A stretch of 64,000 nt of DNA from Xiheicaenibacterium sp046351325 (GTDB lineage: Bacteria > Myxococcota_A > Polyangia > Polyangiales > Polyangiaceae): NCBI GenBank assembly GCA_046351325.1, contig JAXLYR010000014.1, positions 1 to 64,000 of the forward strand. The letters run 5' to 3'. Numbering within the stretch: the stretch's first letter is position 1; each line of letters opens with the position of its first letter. Shown here one piece after another: positions 44,195 through 53,365 of this stretch. Both the position numbers and the translations under genes were made by a program. The notes beneath the pieces were generated by a model. The model did not search any database and was not told the DNA's origin. It saw only the letters and a list, made by a program, of their open reading frames with translations.

Positions 44195-44950
44195 CTCGAT
44201 GACGAGCGTGGGCCCGACGACGGCCCGCGATGTCAGCTGCTCGGGAGCGACCGTGTGGAAGCCCACGGTCGCGAGGAGCACATAGCGCCCTACTGGCAAG
44301 GGTGCGTTGACAAAGTTGCGAACGTGCGTGGGATGACCATTCACGACGACAGTCGGTGAGCACGCCGTCGTCACGAACGTGGCGTTCGCCGTGATGGTCG
44401 CGAACCCGACGGCACCGGCCTCCCAGCGGACGCGCGTCCAACGCCAGGGCGTCGAGGGCGTGGAGCGACGAAAGTCGGTCCGATTGGCCAGGAGCCTCGA
44501 ATCGCCGTTATGCCACAAGCGAAGCCATAGCTCATGGGGTGGGATAAAGAGCTCCGCAGCGTCGCTCGACGTGTTCTCGATGCGCACGCGGACCTCGAAC
44601 TCTCCGCCTGGCGTTGCTCGTACGACGTTATGGGGCGCGAGCACGGCGAGCTTGAAGTGGCTCGTGTCCACCGCGGAGGTCCACTCCGTGATCTCGGGGG
44701 CCCGAGGGTCGACGGCGCAGGATGGGTCGGCCGTGAGCGCGTCGAGGTCGAAGCGACCGCTCGCGACGCAGCCCTGCGGTACAGCGAGCGGCCCAGCGAG
44801 CGCCTCCTCAGCGTCGGGGGCGGGCGCGAGCTCTGTCGTCGCGACGGTGGGCGCCGAGTCAGGCGGTGATCCAGGGCGTGGCTCAGACGGCGGGCTCGCC
44901 GCGCAACCTGCGAGGCCGGCCACACCCAGCAGGAACGCGACCCGATGCAT
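44192..44950 (-). CDS. Lipoprotein of unknown function
   Basis: From ATG 44950 the protein is 252 residues. It has a lipoprotein signal MHRVAFLLGVAGLAGC, a Pro/Ala-rich linker, and a beta-rich domain (GGEFEVRVRIENTSSDAAELFIPPHELWL, then TTACSPTVVVNGHPTHVRNF) that looks like an immunoglobulin-like fold. There is no recognised family. An upstream in-frame ATG at 45007 would precede the signal by 19 residues and is less likely. Confidence 0.7.
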   Translation of the reverse strand: MHRVAFLLGVAGLAGCAASPPSEPRPGSPPDSAPTVATTELAPAPDAEEALAGPLAVPQGCVASGRFDLDALTADPSCAVDPRAPEITEWTSAVDTSHFKLAVLAPHNVVRATPGGEFEVRVRIENTSSDAAELFIPPHELWLRLWHNGDSRLLANRTDFRRSTPSTPWRWTRVRWEAGAVGFATITANATFVTTACSPTVVVNGHPTHVRNFVNAPLPVGRYVLLATVGFHTVAPEQLTSRAVVGPTLVIE

Positions 44951-45003
44951 CGATGGTTCTACGCCGGCGCGAGCTGACTTCCACCCGCGCCCGCGCTGAG
45001 CAC

Positions 45004-45865
45004 TCAAGAACGGCTGAAGCCGTGCACGGTGACACCCTGCAGCCGAGCGACGAAGTCGCGCCCGAACGCCATGCTCGGGGTGAGAGCGCTTGGTTCGACG
45101 CCGGCGAGCACACGCCTGACAGCCTCCACACAGGAGTCCGCGGTGAACGCGTAGCCCTCTGGAGTGGTGAGGGTACCCGTCACGCGCTCGCCCTTCGGGT
45201 TACGGACCTCTCCCCAAATCTCGCTCCGACCCGTGCGACGCGCGTGTTCGTCAGGTCCCTTGACAGTCAGCTCGACGAGCCGCTTGAGGCCCTTCTGGAC
45301 GATGGGCAGGCCGAGGACGGGCCCGACGCGGCCCAGCCCTTTGGTCGCTCGCTCCAACCTCGGAGGCATCGCCATGTAGGTCGTGATGTTGGGGATGCCC
45401 GTCGAGTAGTAGGCGGTCGAGAGGTCCCCCAAGGAACCGAGACGACGTGTCGCGTCTTGTCGAAGAAGCGGATCTCACGCGCGCGCCAAGCGTTCGGGAC
45501 CTTCTGGATGACGCCGTCGATGCGCGCGCGACCGCCGTCGGGCAGGCCCTCGACCACGGTCTTGGTCGTGCCGACGCTCGAGGTGCCGAGCCCCGCGAAC
45601 GCGATCTCCAGCTCGGTCGCGTCGGGGAGTTCGTGCGCGAGCATCGCGGCGAGCGCGTCTGTCGGCACGACGTCGAAGCCGACGCCCGGGATCAAGCTGA
45701 CGTTCGCGGCGCGCGCCTCGGCCCCGCGCGCGTGCGCGCCAGCGGCTCGAGTTTGTCGGCGCGGTGACCGGCCAAGACGGGGGTGAGGCCGCGCTCGCGC
45801 GCGAGCCTCGCGACGAGCTCACCGGTGTAGCCGTAGGCGCCATAGATCATCCACGCTGCGGTCAT
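45004..45865 (-). pseudogene. Decayed saccharopine-dehydrogenase-like gene
   Basis: The N-terminus from ATG 45865 (MTAAWMIYGAYGYTGELVAR, then TPVLAGHRADKLEPLA) is the nucleotide-binding fold of saccharopine-dehydrogenase-like oxidoreductases. That frame stops at 45692. The adjacent frame continues LIPGVGFDVVPTDALAAML through VPWG at about 45430. A third frame carries GDLSTAYYSTGIPNITTYMAM to 45004. About 70-80 residues expected between the first two blocks are absent, so there is a real internal deletion. The second break fits loss of one G from a G run. The gene cannot make a full enzyme. Confidence 0.8.
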
Positions 45866-45928
45866 GGCCTGGTCGGTAGCGCGCGGGCCGCGTGAAGCAA
45901 AAAACGCGGTCGATGTGTTACAGCATTG

Positions 45929-47602
45929 TCAGCGACTGAGTGGGTCGCCCAGCGGCTCAGTGAAGACCGCGTACACCACACGCCCTCGCTCGGTGCCGAG
46001 AACGACGCCACGCCCGTCGGGGCTGAGCGCGGCGGTGAGCGCGCGCTCGTGCGGGAGGCTTCGGTGCTTGCCCGCGGCCTCGCCGTAAAAGACGCCGCCG
46101 AGGCTCGCGCCGGTCGTGCCGTCGACGAGGCCCACCGAGGTCTCTTCGAGGGCCGCGATGAGCGCGACACGATGCTCGGGGCTCACGCCGATGATCCGCA
46201 GCCGCGACGGGCGGACACGCACGCCCTCGGGGTGATCCGAAGCGAAGTGGTAGAGACCTGCGCCCATGAAGTCCGCTGCGACGTAGGCGAGCGACGCGCT
46301 CCCGAACGCTGCGTGGAATCGCGAGGACACGTCGAGCGGCGCGCGGCTCCCTCGCGTGACGACCTCGTGCGTCCGCGTGTCCCACGTGCACGACCAGCGC
46401 TCGTCGTGCGCGTCGAGTCCGCTCGCGGAGAGGCGTGCGCCATCATCCTCGAAGGCGAGCGCGTCGACAGCGCCCGGCGCGAGGAGACGCGCGGTGAGCG
46501 AGCTCGAGCCCAGATCGTAGAGGTGGACCTCGGCGTCGTCGCCGCCGCTCGCTGCGAGCGAATCCGTGGCCGCGACCGCGTGAACGGAGCCCGTGTGATG
46601 CGGGTCGGTGTGGCGTGGCTCCCCCGTGAGGGCGTCGAGAGCCAGGAGGCGTCGTTGCAAGAGATTCACGCCGACGAGAGAGCCGCTCGCGCCGTCGAGG
46701 TGAACCTCGCGGAGGTCGCTGAGGGAGCGGCTGAGGCGCGGCCTGCCGTCGTGCGCGTCCAACACCACGAGTTCGAGTGGGTTCGCGCCGACGACTGCGC
46801 GCGCCCCGGAGGCGTCGTCCACGAACGCGACCGTCGTGAGCGCCGCGCGCGCGACGTGCTCGCGAAAATATGTCGTTGTTAAAGTAACGAGATCCACGAC
46901 CCCGAAGCCGCCGTCCGCGGTCGCGACGAGGAGCTCTGTCGCTCGAGCGTCGAAGGCCGCCGCCGAGACGGGGCTGTCACCGACCGAGACCTCGAAGCTC
47001 TCGCCGACATCGAGATCGTGCACGACGGAGCCCGCGAAGAGGAAGCGGCCGTCAGCGCTGAAAGCGAGCGGCGCGTGACCCGGGAGCACCGTGAGTGACC
47101 GGTCGAGCGACCACACGCGCACGGTGTCCTCGCCGAAGACGTGGCTAGCGACGCGCAGGCCATCTCCGGAGATCGCGACGGCGTCGATTCGGTCGAGCGC
47201 CGCGAGGTCGAGGTCGGGCTCCGGAGGCCGGGGATCACCTGGTTTGCGGGGCGGAGCATCCGGGGCCGCCAACGGGTCGAACTCGAGAGAGGCGTATCTG
47301 CGTTCGCGATCGAAGACGACCACGCGACTGCGCAAGTCCGCGACCGCGAGGAAGCGACCGTCTCGCGAGGAGGCCGCGCACCGCAGCGTGCGAAGGTGCG
47401 GCGTCGATGGCTTCGACCATGCAGAGGCGTGGAGGGAGTCGAGGCCCGTAAGCGCGCCCGTAGCGTGGTCGAACGCGAGGATGTGGCAGCCGGCGACGAC
47501 GAGGATCGAGTCGGCCGTGAGGCCTGCGACGCGATGGATTGGATGGGGGCTCCTGAACGGCACCGCGCTCAGCGTCACCGTGCGCTCGGGGTCCAGGCTC
47601 AC
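45929..47602 (-). CDS. WD40/YVTN-like beta-propeller protein
   Basis: The GTG at 47602 overlaps the stop of the upstream gene (GTGA) and gives 557 residues. Repeated strands such as CAASSRDGRFLAVADLRSRVVVF, VAISGDGLRVASHVFGEDTVRVW, PLAFSADGRFLFAGSVV, VHAVAATDSLAASGGDDAEVHLY and TAALSPDGRGVVLGTERGRVVY mark WD40-type blades. There is no signal peptide, so it is cytoplasmic and probably a scaffold. It is the last gene of a coupled three-gene operon of unknown role. Confidence 0.8.
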   Translation of the reverse strand: MSLDPERTVTLSAVPFRSPHPIHRVAGLTADSILVVAGCHILAFDHATGALTGLDSLHASAWSKPSTPHLRTLRCAASSRDGRFLAVADLRSRVVVFDRERRYASLEFDPLAAPDAPPRKPGDPRPPEPDLDLAALDRIDAVAISGDGLRVASHVFGEDTVRVWSLDRSLTVLPGHAPLAFSADGRFLFAGSVVHDLDVGESFEVSVGDSPVSAAAFDARATELLVATADGGFGVVDLVTLTTTYFREHVARAALTTVAFVDDASGARAVVGANPLELVVLDAHDGRPRLSRSLSDLREVHLDGASGSLVGVNLLQRRLLALDALTGEPRHTDPHHTGSVHAVAATDSLAASGGDDAEVHLYDLGSSSLTARLLAPGAVDALAFEDDGARLSASGLDAHDERWSCTWDTRTHEVVTRGSRAPLDVSSRFHAAFGSASLAYVAADFMGAGLYHFASDHPEGVRVRPSRLRIIGVSPEHRVALIAALEETSVGLVDGTTGASLGGVFYGEAAGKHRSLPHERALTAALSPDGRGVVLGTERGRVVYAVFTEPLGDPLSR

Positions 47603-48957
47603 GAGGCCTCCAGCGCGAGCCGGCGCATGCGGCGTGCGACCCACGCAGGCGCAGCTCCGCGTTCGACGGTCGCGCGCACCATGCGGTGGATGAGCGCGGG
47701 CTCGAGACGTGTCACGACGCGCTGGACCGATAGGCCGTTTGCGCGCTCGTCGACCCAGGCCACACCCGAGTCGTGCGCGTGCGCAGTGCACTCCGCGTCT
47801 CCCCGTCGCCACGCGATCGTGACGGACCTCGGACGACCCGTGCTCGAAGGTGTCGCGCTCGTCGCGCGTGCGTGGCCCTCGGTGGGTGGGGGGCTCGGCG
47901 CGAGGAGTTTGTTGAGCGCAGGGATCGCGCGAACAGCCGCGATCGGCACCTCGACGAACATCTCCTTGTCGCGGAGGGCGAATTGAAAAACGAGGTGATT
48001 CGGGTCGATTTCGACTGGCTCACCCGAGCGCAGGAAGGGGATGACGTCCTCGAGGAGCCTCGCGAAGGGCATGCCTGTGAGCCGTCGCTGGAACGGTCGG
48101 CCCGCGAGCCCTACCGCGCGAACGCGGACAATCAGCGAAGGACTCGGCGTGCGCAGAGCTTCCAGGAAGAGCTCGGCGTGTGGGTAGGTCGCGAGCGCAG
48201 GTACGCCCGGTTTGCTGCGTTTTGTGGGGCATGCGGTCGATGGGTCGGGCAGAGGCTCCGCGAGGGCCCACCGAATTTCGTCGGCGCGCACGTGATAGAC
48301 CTCGGGATTCGTGCGGATGGCAGCGAGGCCCGTGTCGAGCGCGCGCTCGAGCTCGGCTCGGGTCGGGGCTCGCGCGATCTCGGAGCACGCGGGCGTGATC
48401 GCGTCGGCGAGCGCTCGCACCGACCCGTGAAATCGATGCTTCACCGCGCCGTCGAGGACGAGGCGCGCGACGACCTTCTCGAGCGTCGCGCGCGCGAGGT
48501 CGGCGCTCGGATCGATCCGCAGCTCGGTCGCGAGCGCGCTCGTCTCTTGCCCGGCGCCCGCGCGACGCACCCAAGCGAGGTCGGTCACGATCGTCCAGCG
48601 GACGACGGGCTCGAGGCCGTACGCGGTGCTCCCCGGATAGAAGTCGAGCGTGACCTTCCCCGCGTCGTCTCGCGCGCGAAATTCCTCGGTTTCGAGCGGG
48701 CTCGGATGGACGAGCGCGAACTCGCGACAGAGGCGCGCGAGGCGCCGAGAGATCGGCACGCGGGCGGTCGTGGGCTCGCCCGACGCGGGCGGCGCACGCA
48801 GCGCTCCGAACCTTCGGTCGATGGAGAGCAGGTCCGCGATACGCGCGTCACCGGCCGCGATCTTCTGGCCGCCGGCTTGCGTCGCTGCCCGACCGACCTC
48901 GGACAGCTCAGTTGATGAAGAGCTCCTCGCCGGGCCCGTCACTTCGCAGGTCAGCAC
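47599..48957 (-). CDS. Hypothetical protein, middle gene of propeller operon
   Basis: The frame is 452 codons from GTG 48957; GTG 48942 is also possible. Either start overlaps the upstream gene by about 35-50 bases. The protein is mixed alpha/beta with no clear motif. Stretches such as VTLDFYPGSTAYGLEPVVRWTIVTDLAWV, YHVRADEIRWALAEPL and LVFQFALRDKEMFVEVPI look well conserved in composition. No signal peptide or membrane segment is present. Translational overlap on both sides suggests it forms a complex with its neighbours. Family not recognised. Confidence 0.65.
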   Translation of the reverse strand: MLTCEVTGPARSSSSTELSEVGRAATQAGGQKIAAGDARIADLLSIDRRFGALRAPPASGEPTTARVPISRRLARLCREFALVHPSPLETEEFRARDDAGKVTLDFYPGSTAYGLEPVVRWTIVTDLAWVRRAGAGQETSALATELRIDPSADLARATLEKVVARLVLDGAVKHRFHGSVRALADAITPACSEIARAPTRAELERALDTGLAAIRTNPEVYHVRADEIRWALAEPLPDPSTACPTKRSKPGVPALATYPHAELFLEALRTPSPSLIVRVRAVGLAGRPFQRRLTGMPFARLLEDVIPFLRSGEPVEIDPNHLVFQFALRDKEMFVEVPIAAVRAIPALNKLLAPSPPPTEGHARATSATPSSTGRPRSVTIAWRRGDAECTAHAHDSGVAWVDERANGLSVQRVVTRLEPALIHRMVRATVERGAAPAWVARRMRRLALEAS

Positions 48958-49600
48958 GCGCGATCGCCACCGTGCCGCGCGACCCGCGCGTGTAGCTCAC
49001 GAGCCCCGTCGCATGCTGATTCCCAGCCCGATCGCGCTGTCCAATCCGCTGATGCGCGATGCGGATGTTCATCCCGAGTGAGCGGCGTCGTGAGCCGCCG
49101 AAGGTGAGTGAGCGACCCGCGCTGCGGGCCTCTGGGACCTGTCGCGTGATCCAGTAGCGGACGCCGCCGTCGTCGCAGCGGAGCAGACGCGGTCGCACCG
49201 AGCCCTCGACCACGTCGTCGAACGCGTTCTCGAGTTCGGTCGCGTCGAACTTGGGGAGTGAGCCCTGACACGCGAGCGTGCTGTCCCAGATCGTGCGGGC
49301 GTCCTCGCGACCGATCCGCAGGCTCAAGCAGCTGCCCATCTTCAGGGCGAAGCGGCCTGGCACGTCCTTCCTCGGTTCCAGCGGGAGCGGGCGCGGTGTG
49401 AACGGACCCGTCAGCCACACCGAGTTGCTCGCGCGGAGCATTGCTTTTACATCGTCATCGATGACCGCGTGCTCGATCGGCTCGTTGCTCGTCGTTCCGT
49501 CCAGCGCCGGGATCACGATCCGAACGCCGCGATGCTCGAGCATGTCGCGCAGAATCTCGACGAGGTCGTCGAACGTTGCGTGAAAATCGAACTGAGCCAT
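48908..49600 (-). CDS. Hypothetical protein, first gene of propeller operon
   Basis: From ATG 49600 behind GGGAGG the protein is 230 residues. It starts MAQFDFHATFDDLVEILRDML and has a basic Arg/Gly-rich C-terminal third. The first 90 residues look like a small alpha/beta domain. No family is recognised. It heads the operon with 47599-48957 and 45929-47602 and lies next to copy 2 of the hairpin repeat. Confidence 0.65.
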   Translation of the reverse strand: MAQFDFHATFDDLVEILRDMLEHRGVRIVIPALDGTTSNEPIEHAVIDDDVKAMLRASNSVWLTGPFTPRPLPLEPRKDVPGRFALKMGSCLSLRIGREDARTIWDSTLACQGSLPKFDATELENAFDDVVEGSVRPRLLRCDDGGVRYWITRQVPEARSAGRSLTFGGSRRRSLGMNIRIAHQRIGQRDRAGNQHATGLVSYTRGSRGTVAIARADLRSDGPGEELFIN

Positions 49601-49646
49601 ATCCTCCCACCGCAACCGAACCTAGTCCCCTCAAATCCGATACACC

Positions 49647-49750
49647 CGCCGCCCTTGGCGGGGCGAAGGCGGCGCGAATTTCGGTCGAAGCCGCCGCTCT
49701 TGCATGTTCCGCGGACGACTTCCTTCGCGTGGAACCTTCGTTTCCACGGG
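49647..49750. repeat. Dispersed hairpin repeat, copy 2
   Basis: This copy matches 12025-12126 from CGCCGCCC through the terminal hairpin (here GTGGAAC-CTTCG-TTTCCAC). Its first stem is shorter (CGCCGCC/GGCGGCG), because the outer GAATT arm is not kept. It lies between a divergent gene pair, upstream of the propeller operon. Confidence 0.85.
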
Positions 49751-49765
49751 GCCAGCAGGTGGACG

Positions 49766-50201
49766 ATGTCAGCAGCGGGAGAACAGGTCGCAGCAGCAGG
49801 GCTTCGCGTTGGTGGCCGTGCGCACGCGATGGGAGCTCGAGCGCAGCGATCGCTGTCCTCGATCACGTCGCGCGCGACGCCGACGAGATGAGGCGCCGCG
49901 CAGCGAGGTCGTCGCTTGGCTCGCCGACAGCGGCCCTCCGATGCCGCGTACGCTTCACGCTGCGATCGCGCTCGTGCGCAGCGCGGTCCGCGGTGAGGCT
50001 CGCGCCGTTTGGGGCAGGCTCCTCGTGCTCTTCCGCGAGCGCGCGACGACCGAACTCGGCGTCGCTGCCGCGAACGCGATCACGTGGGCAGTCATCGACA
50101 ACCCCGACCTCTGGGTCGACGGTGAGGCGGGTCGCTGGATGGCGCAGACCCGCGACGCGTGCATCGCGTCGCTGCCGCGTCGCTCGGCAGGTGATCTTTG
50201 A
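49766..50201 (+). pseudogene. Degraded ORF of unknown origin
   Basis: Coding-like composition is seen, but it passes between frames. A start ATG at 49766 soon loses its frame. AAIAVLDHVARDADEMRRR lies in a second frame, and VVAWLADSGPPMPRTLHAAIALVRSAVRGEARAVWG continues to the stop at 50201 in a third. No family is recognised. It overlaps the next fragment by TTGA. Confidence 0.4.
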
Positions 50202-50977
50202 GCGCCGTGGATGCGCTCGAGGACGAGCTCACTCGCATCGACGCCGCGAGCGCGAGCTCCGCTGACGAAACCGAGCTCGCGCAAGGTGCCCTTCAGCGGC
50301 TCGGCGCGCTCACGCACGCGATCGAACGAGAGGCGCTGCATCCTCGCGACCATCGATCGCCTCGGCGCGCCGTCGCGGCTTCGCCGGCCGCGCCTCGAGA
50401 CGCAGCTTCTCGACGCGCACCCCCGCCGCATCGACGAGGTGCGCGGACTCCGCGTTCGAGCGCCTCGTGCAGCGCCGGCCGCTCGCGCGGCTCTCGGCGT
50501 AGGAGCCCGCTCGGCTCGCCCGTGAGGATGACGTGGACGCGAGCGGGCGCTTCGCCTCGGCCTGTGTGGAGCTCGAGCGCACGCTCGGCGCTTCGCGCGC
50601 TCGACCTCGGCGCGGTGAAGGTCGCGCATCGGTTCGACCTCGCGGAGCTCCGCGCGCGGCTCTCGGCCGGATGCGCGCGCGCGGGTCTTCGCCAACGCAA
50701 ATCACGACGGCCTGGGTCCGCGGCGCGCGAGCCTCATCGCGACGCATCGGGCGCTCGTCGCGACACGCTCCCCGCGCCCCGCGAGGCCCTCGTGCGCGAG
50801 CTCGGTCTGCTCGCGGAGCGCATGCGCGCGCTGACAGCGAGTCCCACGCGCCGCAGCACGCGCGAGCACGCCGCGTCCCTGGAGATCGTCGAGCGCGCGC
50901 TCGTCACCTGGGGACGCGAGCGCGATTTCCCGAGCGCGGGACGAAGGCCGGCGGATCCCGAGCGCGTCGCGCGGTAG
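50198..50977 (+). pseudogene. Degraded ORF of unknown origin
   Basis: From TTG 50198 the frame reads SAVDALEDELTRIDAASASSADETELAQGALQRL, plausibly coding. It then turns into an Arg/Pro-rich run while the other frames carry better sequence (ATIDRLGAPSRLRRPRLETQLLDAHP; then DVDASGRFASACVELERTL). Near 50600 the original frame becomes plausible again (ALDLGAVKVAHRFDLAELRARL ... LEIVERALVTWGRERDF). Several indels are needed to restore one protein. Confidence 0.4.
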
Positions 50978-51038
50978 CTTTGACGACGTAATACAAGACA
51001 TCGATCGGCTCCTCGCGACGCATCCCGCCCTCGTCGAC

Positions 51039-52691
51039 GTGACGGCGCTCGGTCGCGAGCTCGACTACGCGGACGAGCTGCGCCTAGAGCTCGAGGCTCT
51101 CGAAGACGCGTCGCTCGATCGCGTCTGCGCGCTGCTCGCCGAGCGCAACGAGCGCGTCCGCGAGCTCGCCGCCCTGCAGCTCGACGAGACCGAGCCGCCC
51201 GCTCCCGCGTCGCACTCGGACCTCCCGAGCCGGCAGCTCACCGTTCACGAGAGCTTCACGCCGCACGAGGCTCGCTCCGCGCTCGGTGATCGCCTCGCCG
51301 TCTTCGTCATGCTCGGCCGCGGCCCCACGCGCTCCCACGTCGTCACGCCGAGCGTCGTCAGCCTCGCGAGCGACAAGGCCGCGACGGTCGCGAGCGCGGT
51401 CGCCGCGAGCACGAGCCCATCCTCGATCGACGTGTTTCTTCGACTCGCGGGCGAGCCTCGGTATCTCTACGCCGGCAAAGCGCGCAGCGTCGTTCGGGGT
51501 GAGCTCCTCCTCGCGGAGAAGCTGCCGAGCGCCGAGTTTCACAGGCTCGGCGGTGCGCCCTGGACGCTCACCACCGTGCACGAGGACGGCGCTCGTGAGC
51601 TCCTGCAGAGCGCGGACGCGAGCGACCTCGAGCGAGCGCTCGCGGCCTTCAGGGCCAAGCTCCCCGGGCACCTCAGCGTGGTTCACTCGGCCTCCGAGGA
51701 TGCGCTCATCATCCACGTTCGGGCTGCGAACGCGCTCGTCGAGGTCGTCCCCGCGGGCGATGCGTCGCGCCGCTTCATCGCCCTCCCCGAGAACGCGCGA
51801 CCCGAGAGCGCCCCGCGCTCGTTCTCGTGTCCGTGCGGCTCGAGCCTCACCGTCTCGGGGTTCTGGGTTTGGTCGGTGAAAGACGCGCTCGCGCTGGTTC
51901 GCGGCTACCTCCGCGACGGCGCCCTCCCGTCGCTCTCGAGCGAGCCTCCCGCGACCGTCACTCCCCACTCGTGGGTCGAGCGCTATCGCGCGGGCGAGCA
52001 CGCTCAGGTCTACGCGGAGCTCGTCGCGTTGGGCCCGCGCGTGCGCTCTCCCGAGCTCCTCGGCGCCGCGGGCGAGGCGATGAACGAGCTCATGCGTCGA
52101 GTCGCCGCCAACCTCGAGCGCATCGCCGCGGCCCTCCGCGAGCTCGGTTATGCCTTCGCCGCGGACGAGCCCATCGTCCCACCCGACGACCAGCTCCGCG
52201 CCTCGCTCCTCGCGCTCGAGGAGAAGGCAGGGCCGCTGCCGCTCAGCCTCAGCTCCTTCTATCGCGTCGTCGGCACCGTGGATTTCACGCAGGCCGACGC
52301 GCAGCTCGACCGAGCCCTCGACGCCCACTCCGAGCAGCGCTCACTCGGAGTGCTCGGCCAACTCGGACCGCTCGCCATCCCACCGCCAGGCTTCCTCATG
52401 TCGCAGGAGCGGGGCGAGCGCGCGTTCATCGCCGAGGACTGCACGAAGGCCGGCTTCAGCGGAGATTACTTGTACATTGTATTGCCCAATCCGGCGGCCG
52501 ACTTCTACCTGCGCTGGGGCGACTTCGAGGAGCACGAGCGCTTCGTCGACTACCTGCGCAACGTCGTTCGTTGGGGCGGCTTTCGCGGGCACTTTTGCCA
52601 CGATCCCCAGGCGCAGGCGGACGAACAGGGCTATGTCTCGCCGCCCATCGGTTTGGTGGGTGAGGCGATGCGCGGCGCGCTGCCGTTCTAG
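51039..52691 (+). CDS. Hypothetical 550-residue protein, possibly SUKH-like C-terminus
   Basis: The GTG at 51039 is the first usable start, though the frame is open further up and reads plausibly (DDVIQDIDRLLATHP), so the true start may lie upstream. The first 65 residues are acidic and helical. The C-terminal third, LPLSLSSFYRVVGTVDF ... GDYLYIVLPNPAADFYLRWGDFEEHERFVDYLR, resembles SMI1/KNR4-type (SUKH) domains used as immunity or sensor modules, but weakly. No signal peptide is present. Confidence 0.55.
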   Translation: MTALGRELDYADELRLELEALEDASLDRVCALLAERNERVRELAALQLDETEPPAPASHSDLPSRQLTVHESFTPHEARSALGDRLAVFVMLGRGPTRSHVVTPSVVSLASDKAATVASAVAASTSPSSIDVFLRLAGEPRYLYAGKARSVVRGELLLAEKLPSAEFHRLGGAPWTLTTVHEDGARELLQSADASDLERALAAFRAKLPGHLSVVHSASEDALIIHVRAANALVEVVPAGDASRRFIALPENARPESAPRSFSCPCGSSLTVSGFWVWSVKDALALVRGYLRDGALPSLSSEPPATVTPHSWVERYRAGEHAQVYAELVALGPRVRSPELLGAAGEAMNELMRRVAANLERIAAALRELGYAFAADEPIVPPDDQLRASLLALEEKAGPLPLSLSSFYRVVGTVDFTQADAQLDRALDAHSEQRSLGVLGQLGPLAIPPPGFLMSQERGERAFIAEDCTKAGFSGDYLYIVLPNPAADFYLRWGDFEEHERFVDYLRNVVRWGGFRGHFCHDPQAQADEQGYVSPPIGLVGEAMRGALPF

Positions 52692-52811
52692 ACGAAGCCC
52701 CCGCTTACGACATTGTCGGCGTTGGCCCCAGGGCGCGGCGCTGCACACCGAGTCGGTCTCGCGCCGCAAAAACTACGGACATGTAAGTCATCAAATCGAG
52801 CAGGCGCGCGC

Positions 52812-53297
52812 TCAGTCCTCGTCGGTCCAAACGAGGAGGGCGACGTGCGTCGGGCCGACGAGCCACACGCTCTCCTCGAAGGTCGCGGCCGACACCCCAG
52901 CGGAGCAACCGAAGCCGTACCCGCCTTTTGGCAGGGAGAGGTCCATTGGTGAGACGACCTTGTAGAGCCCCGAGCCGAGCCGCGCAGTCGTCGCGCCGAG
53001 CGCGGTCACGAGGTCCCGCGCAGCCGCGAGGTGGTCGGCGGGTACACCCCTCGCCGTCGAATAGGCCAATGACCGATAGCGACAGGACGCGAGGAGCACC
53101 GTCGCATCCGCCGGCGAGACCTGGTTCCAGCCGTGGATGCACGTCGGTAGCGGTCTCCACCCTCGAGCCTCGAGCTTTGCCGTGAAGAGGGCGAGGTCGT
53201 CGCCGTCCAGTGCGCGAGGCCGCACGAGCGCGAGGTCGGGCTCGATCCCGCCTTCACAGAACCGCTCTAGCGCGTGAACGACAGGGTCGAGAGCCAT
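52812..53297 (-). CDS. Hypothetical small protein
   Basis: This 161-residue protein begins with ATG 53297. It is neutral and globular, with no signal or membrane segment. Stretches such as TCIHGWNQVSPADATVLLASCRYRSLAYS and MDLSLPKGGYGFGCSAGVSAATFEESVWLVGPTHVALLVW look structured. It has several Cys residues but no metal motif. No family is recognised. Its start lies 69 bases from the divergent methyltransferase gene. Confidence 0.6.
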   Translation of the reverse strand: MALDPVVHALERFCEGGIEPDLALVRPRALDGDDLALFTAKLEARGWRPLPTCIHGWNQVSPADATVLLASCRYRSLAYSTARGVPADHLAAARDLVTALGATTARLGSGLYKVVSPMDLSLPKGGYGFGCSAGVSAATFEESVWLVGPTHVALLVWTDED

Positions 53298-53365
53298 GGC
53301 GCCGAGCGCTCTACCACCGCCGAGCCGAGCGTCGAGCCACGACGTTGCTCGGCGGCGCCGTCGCG

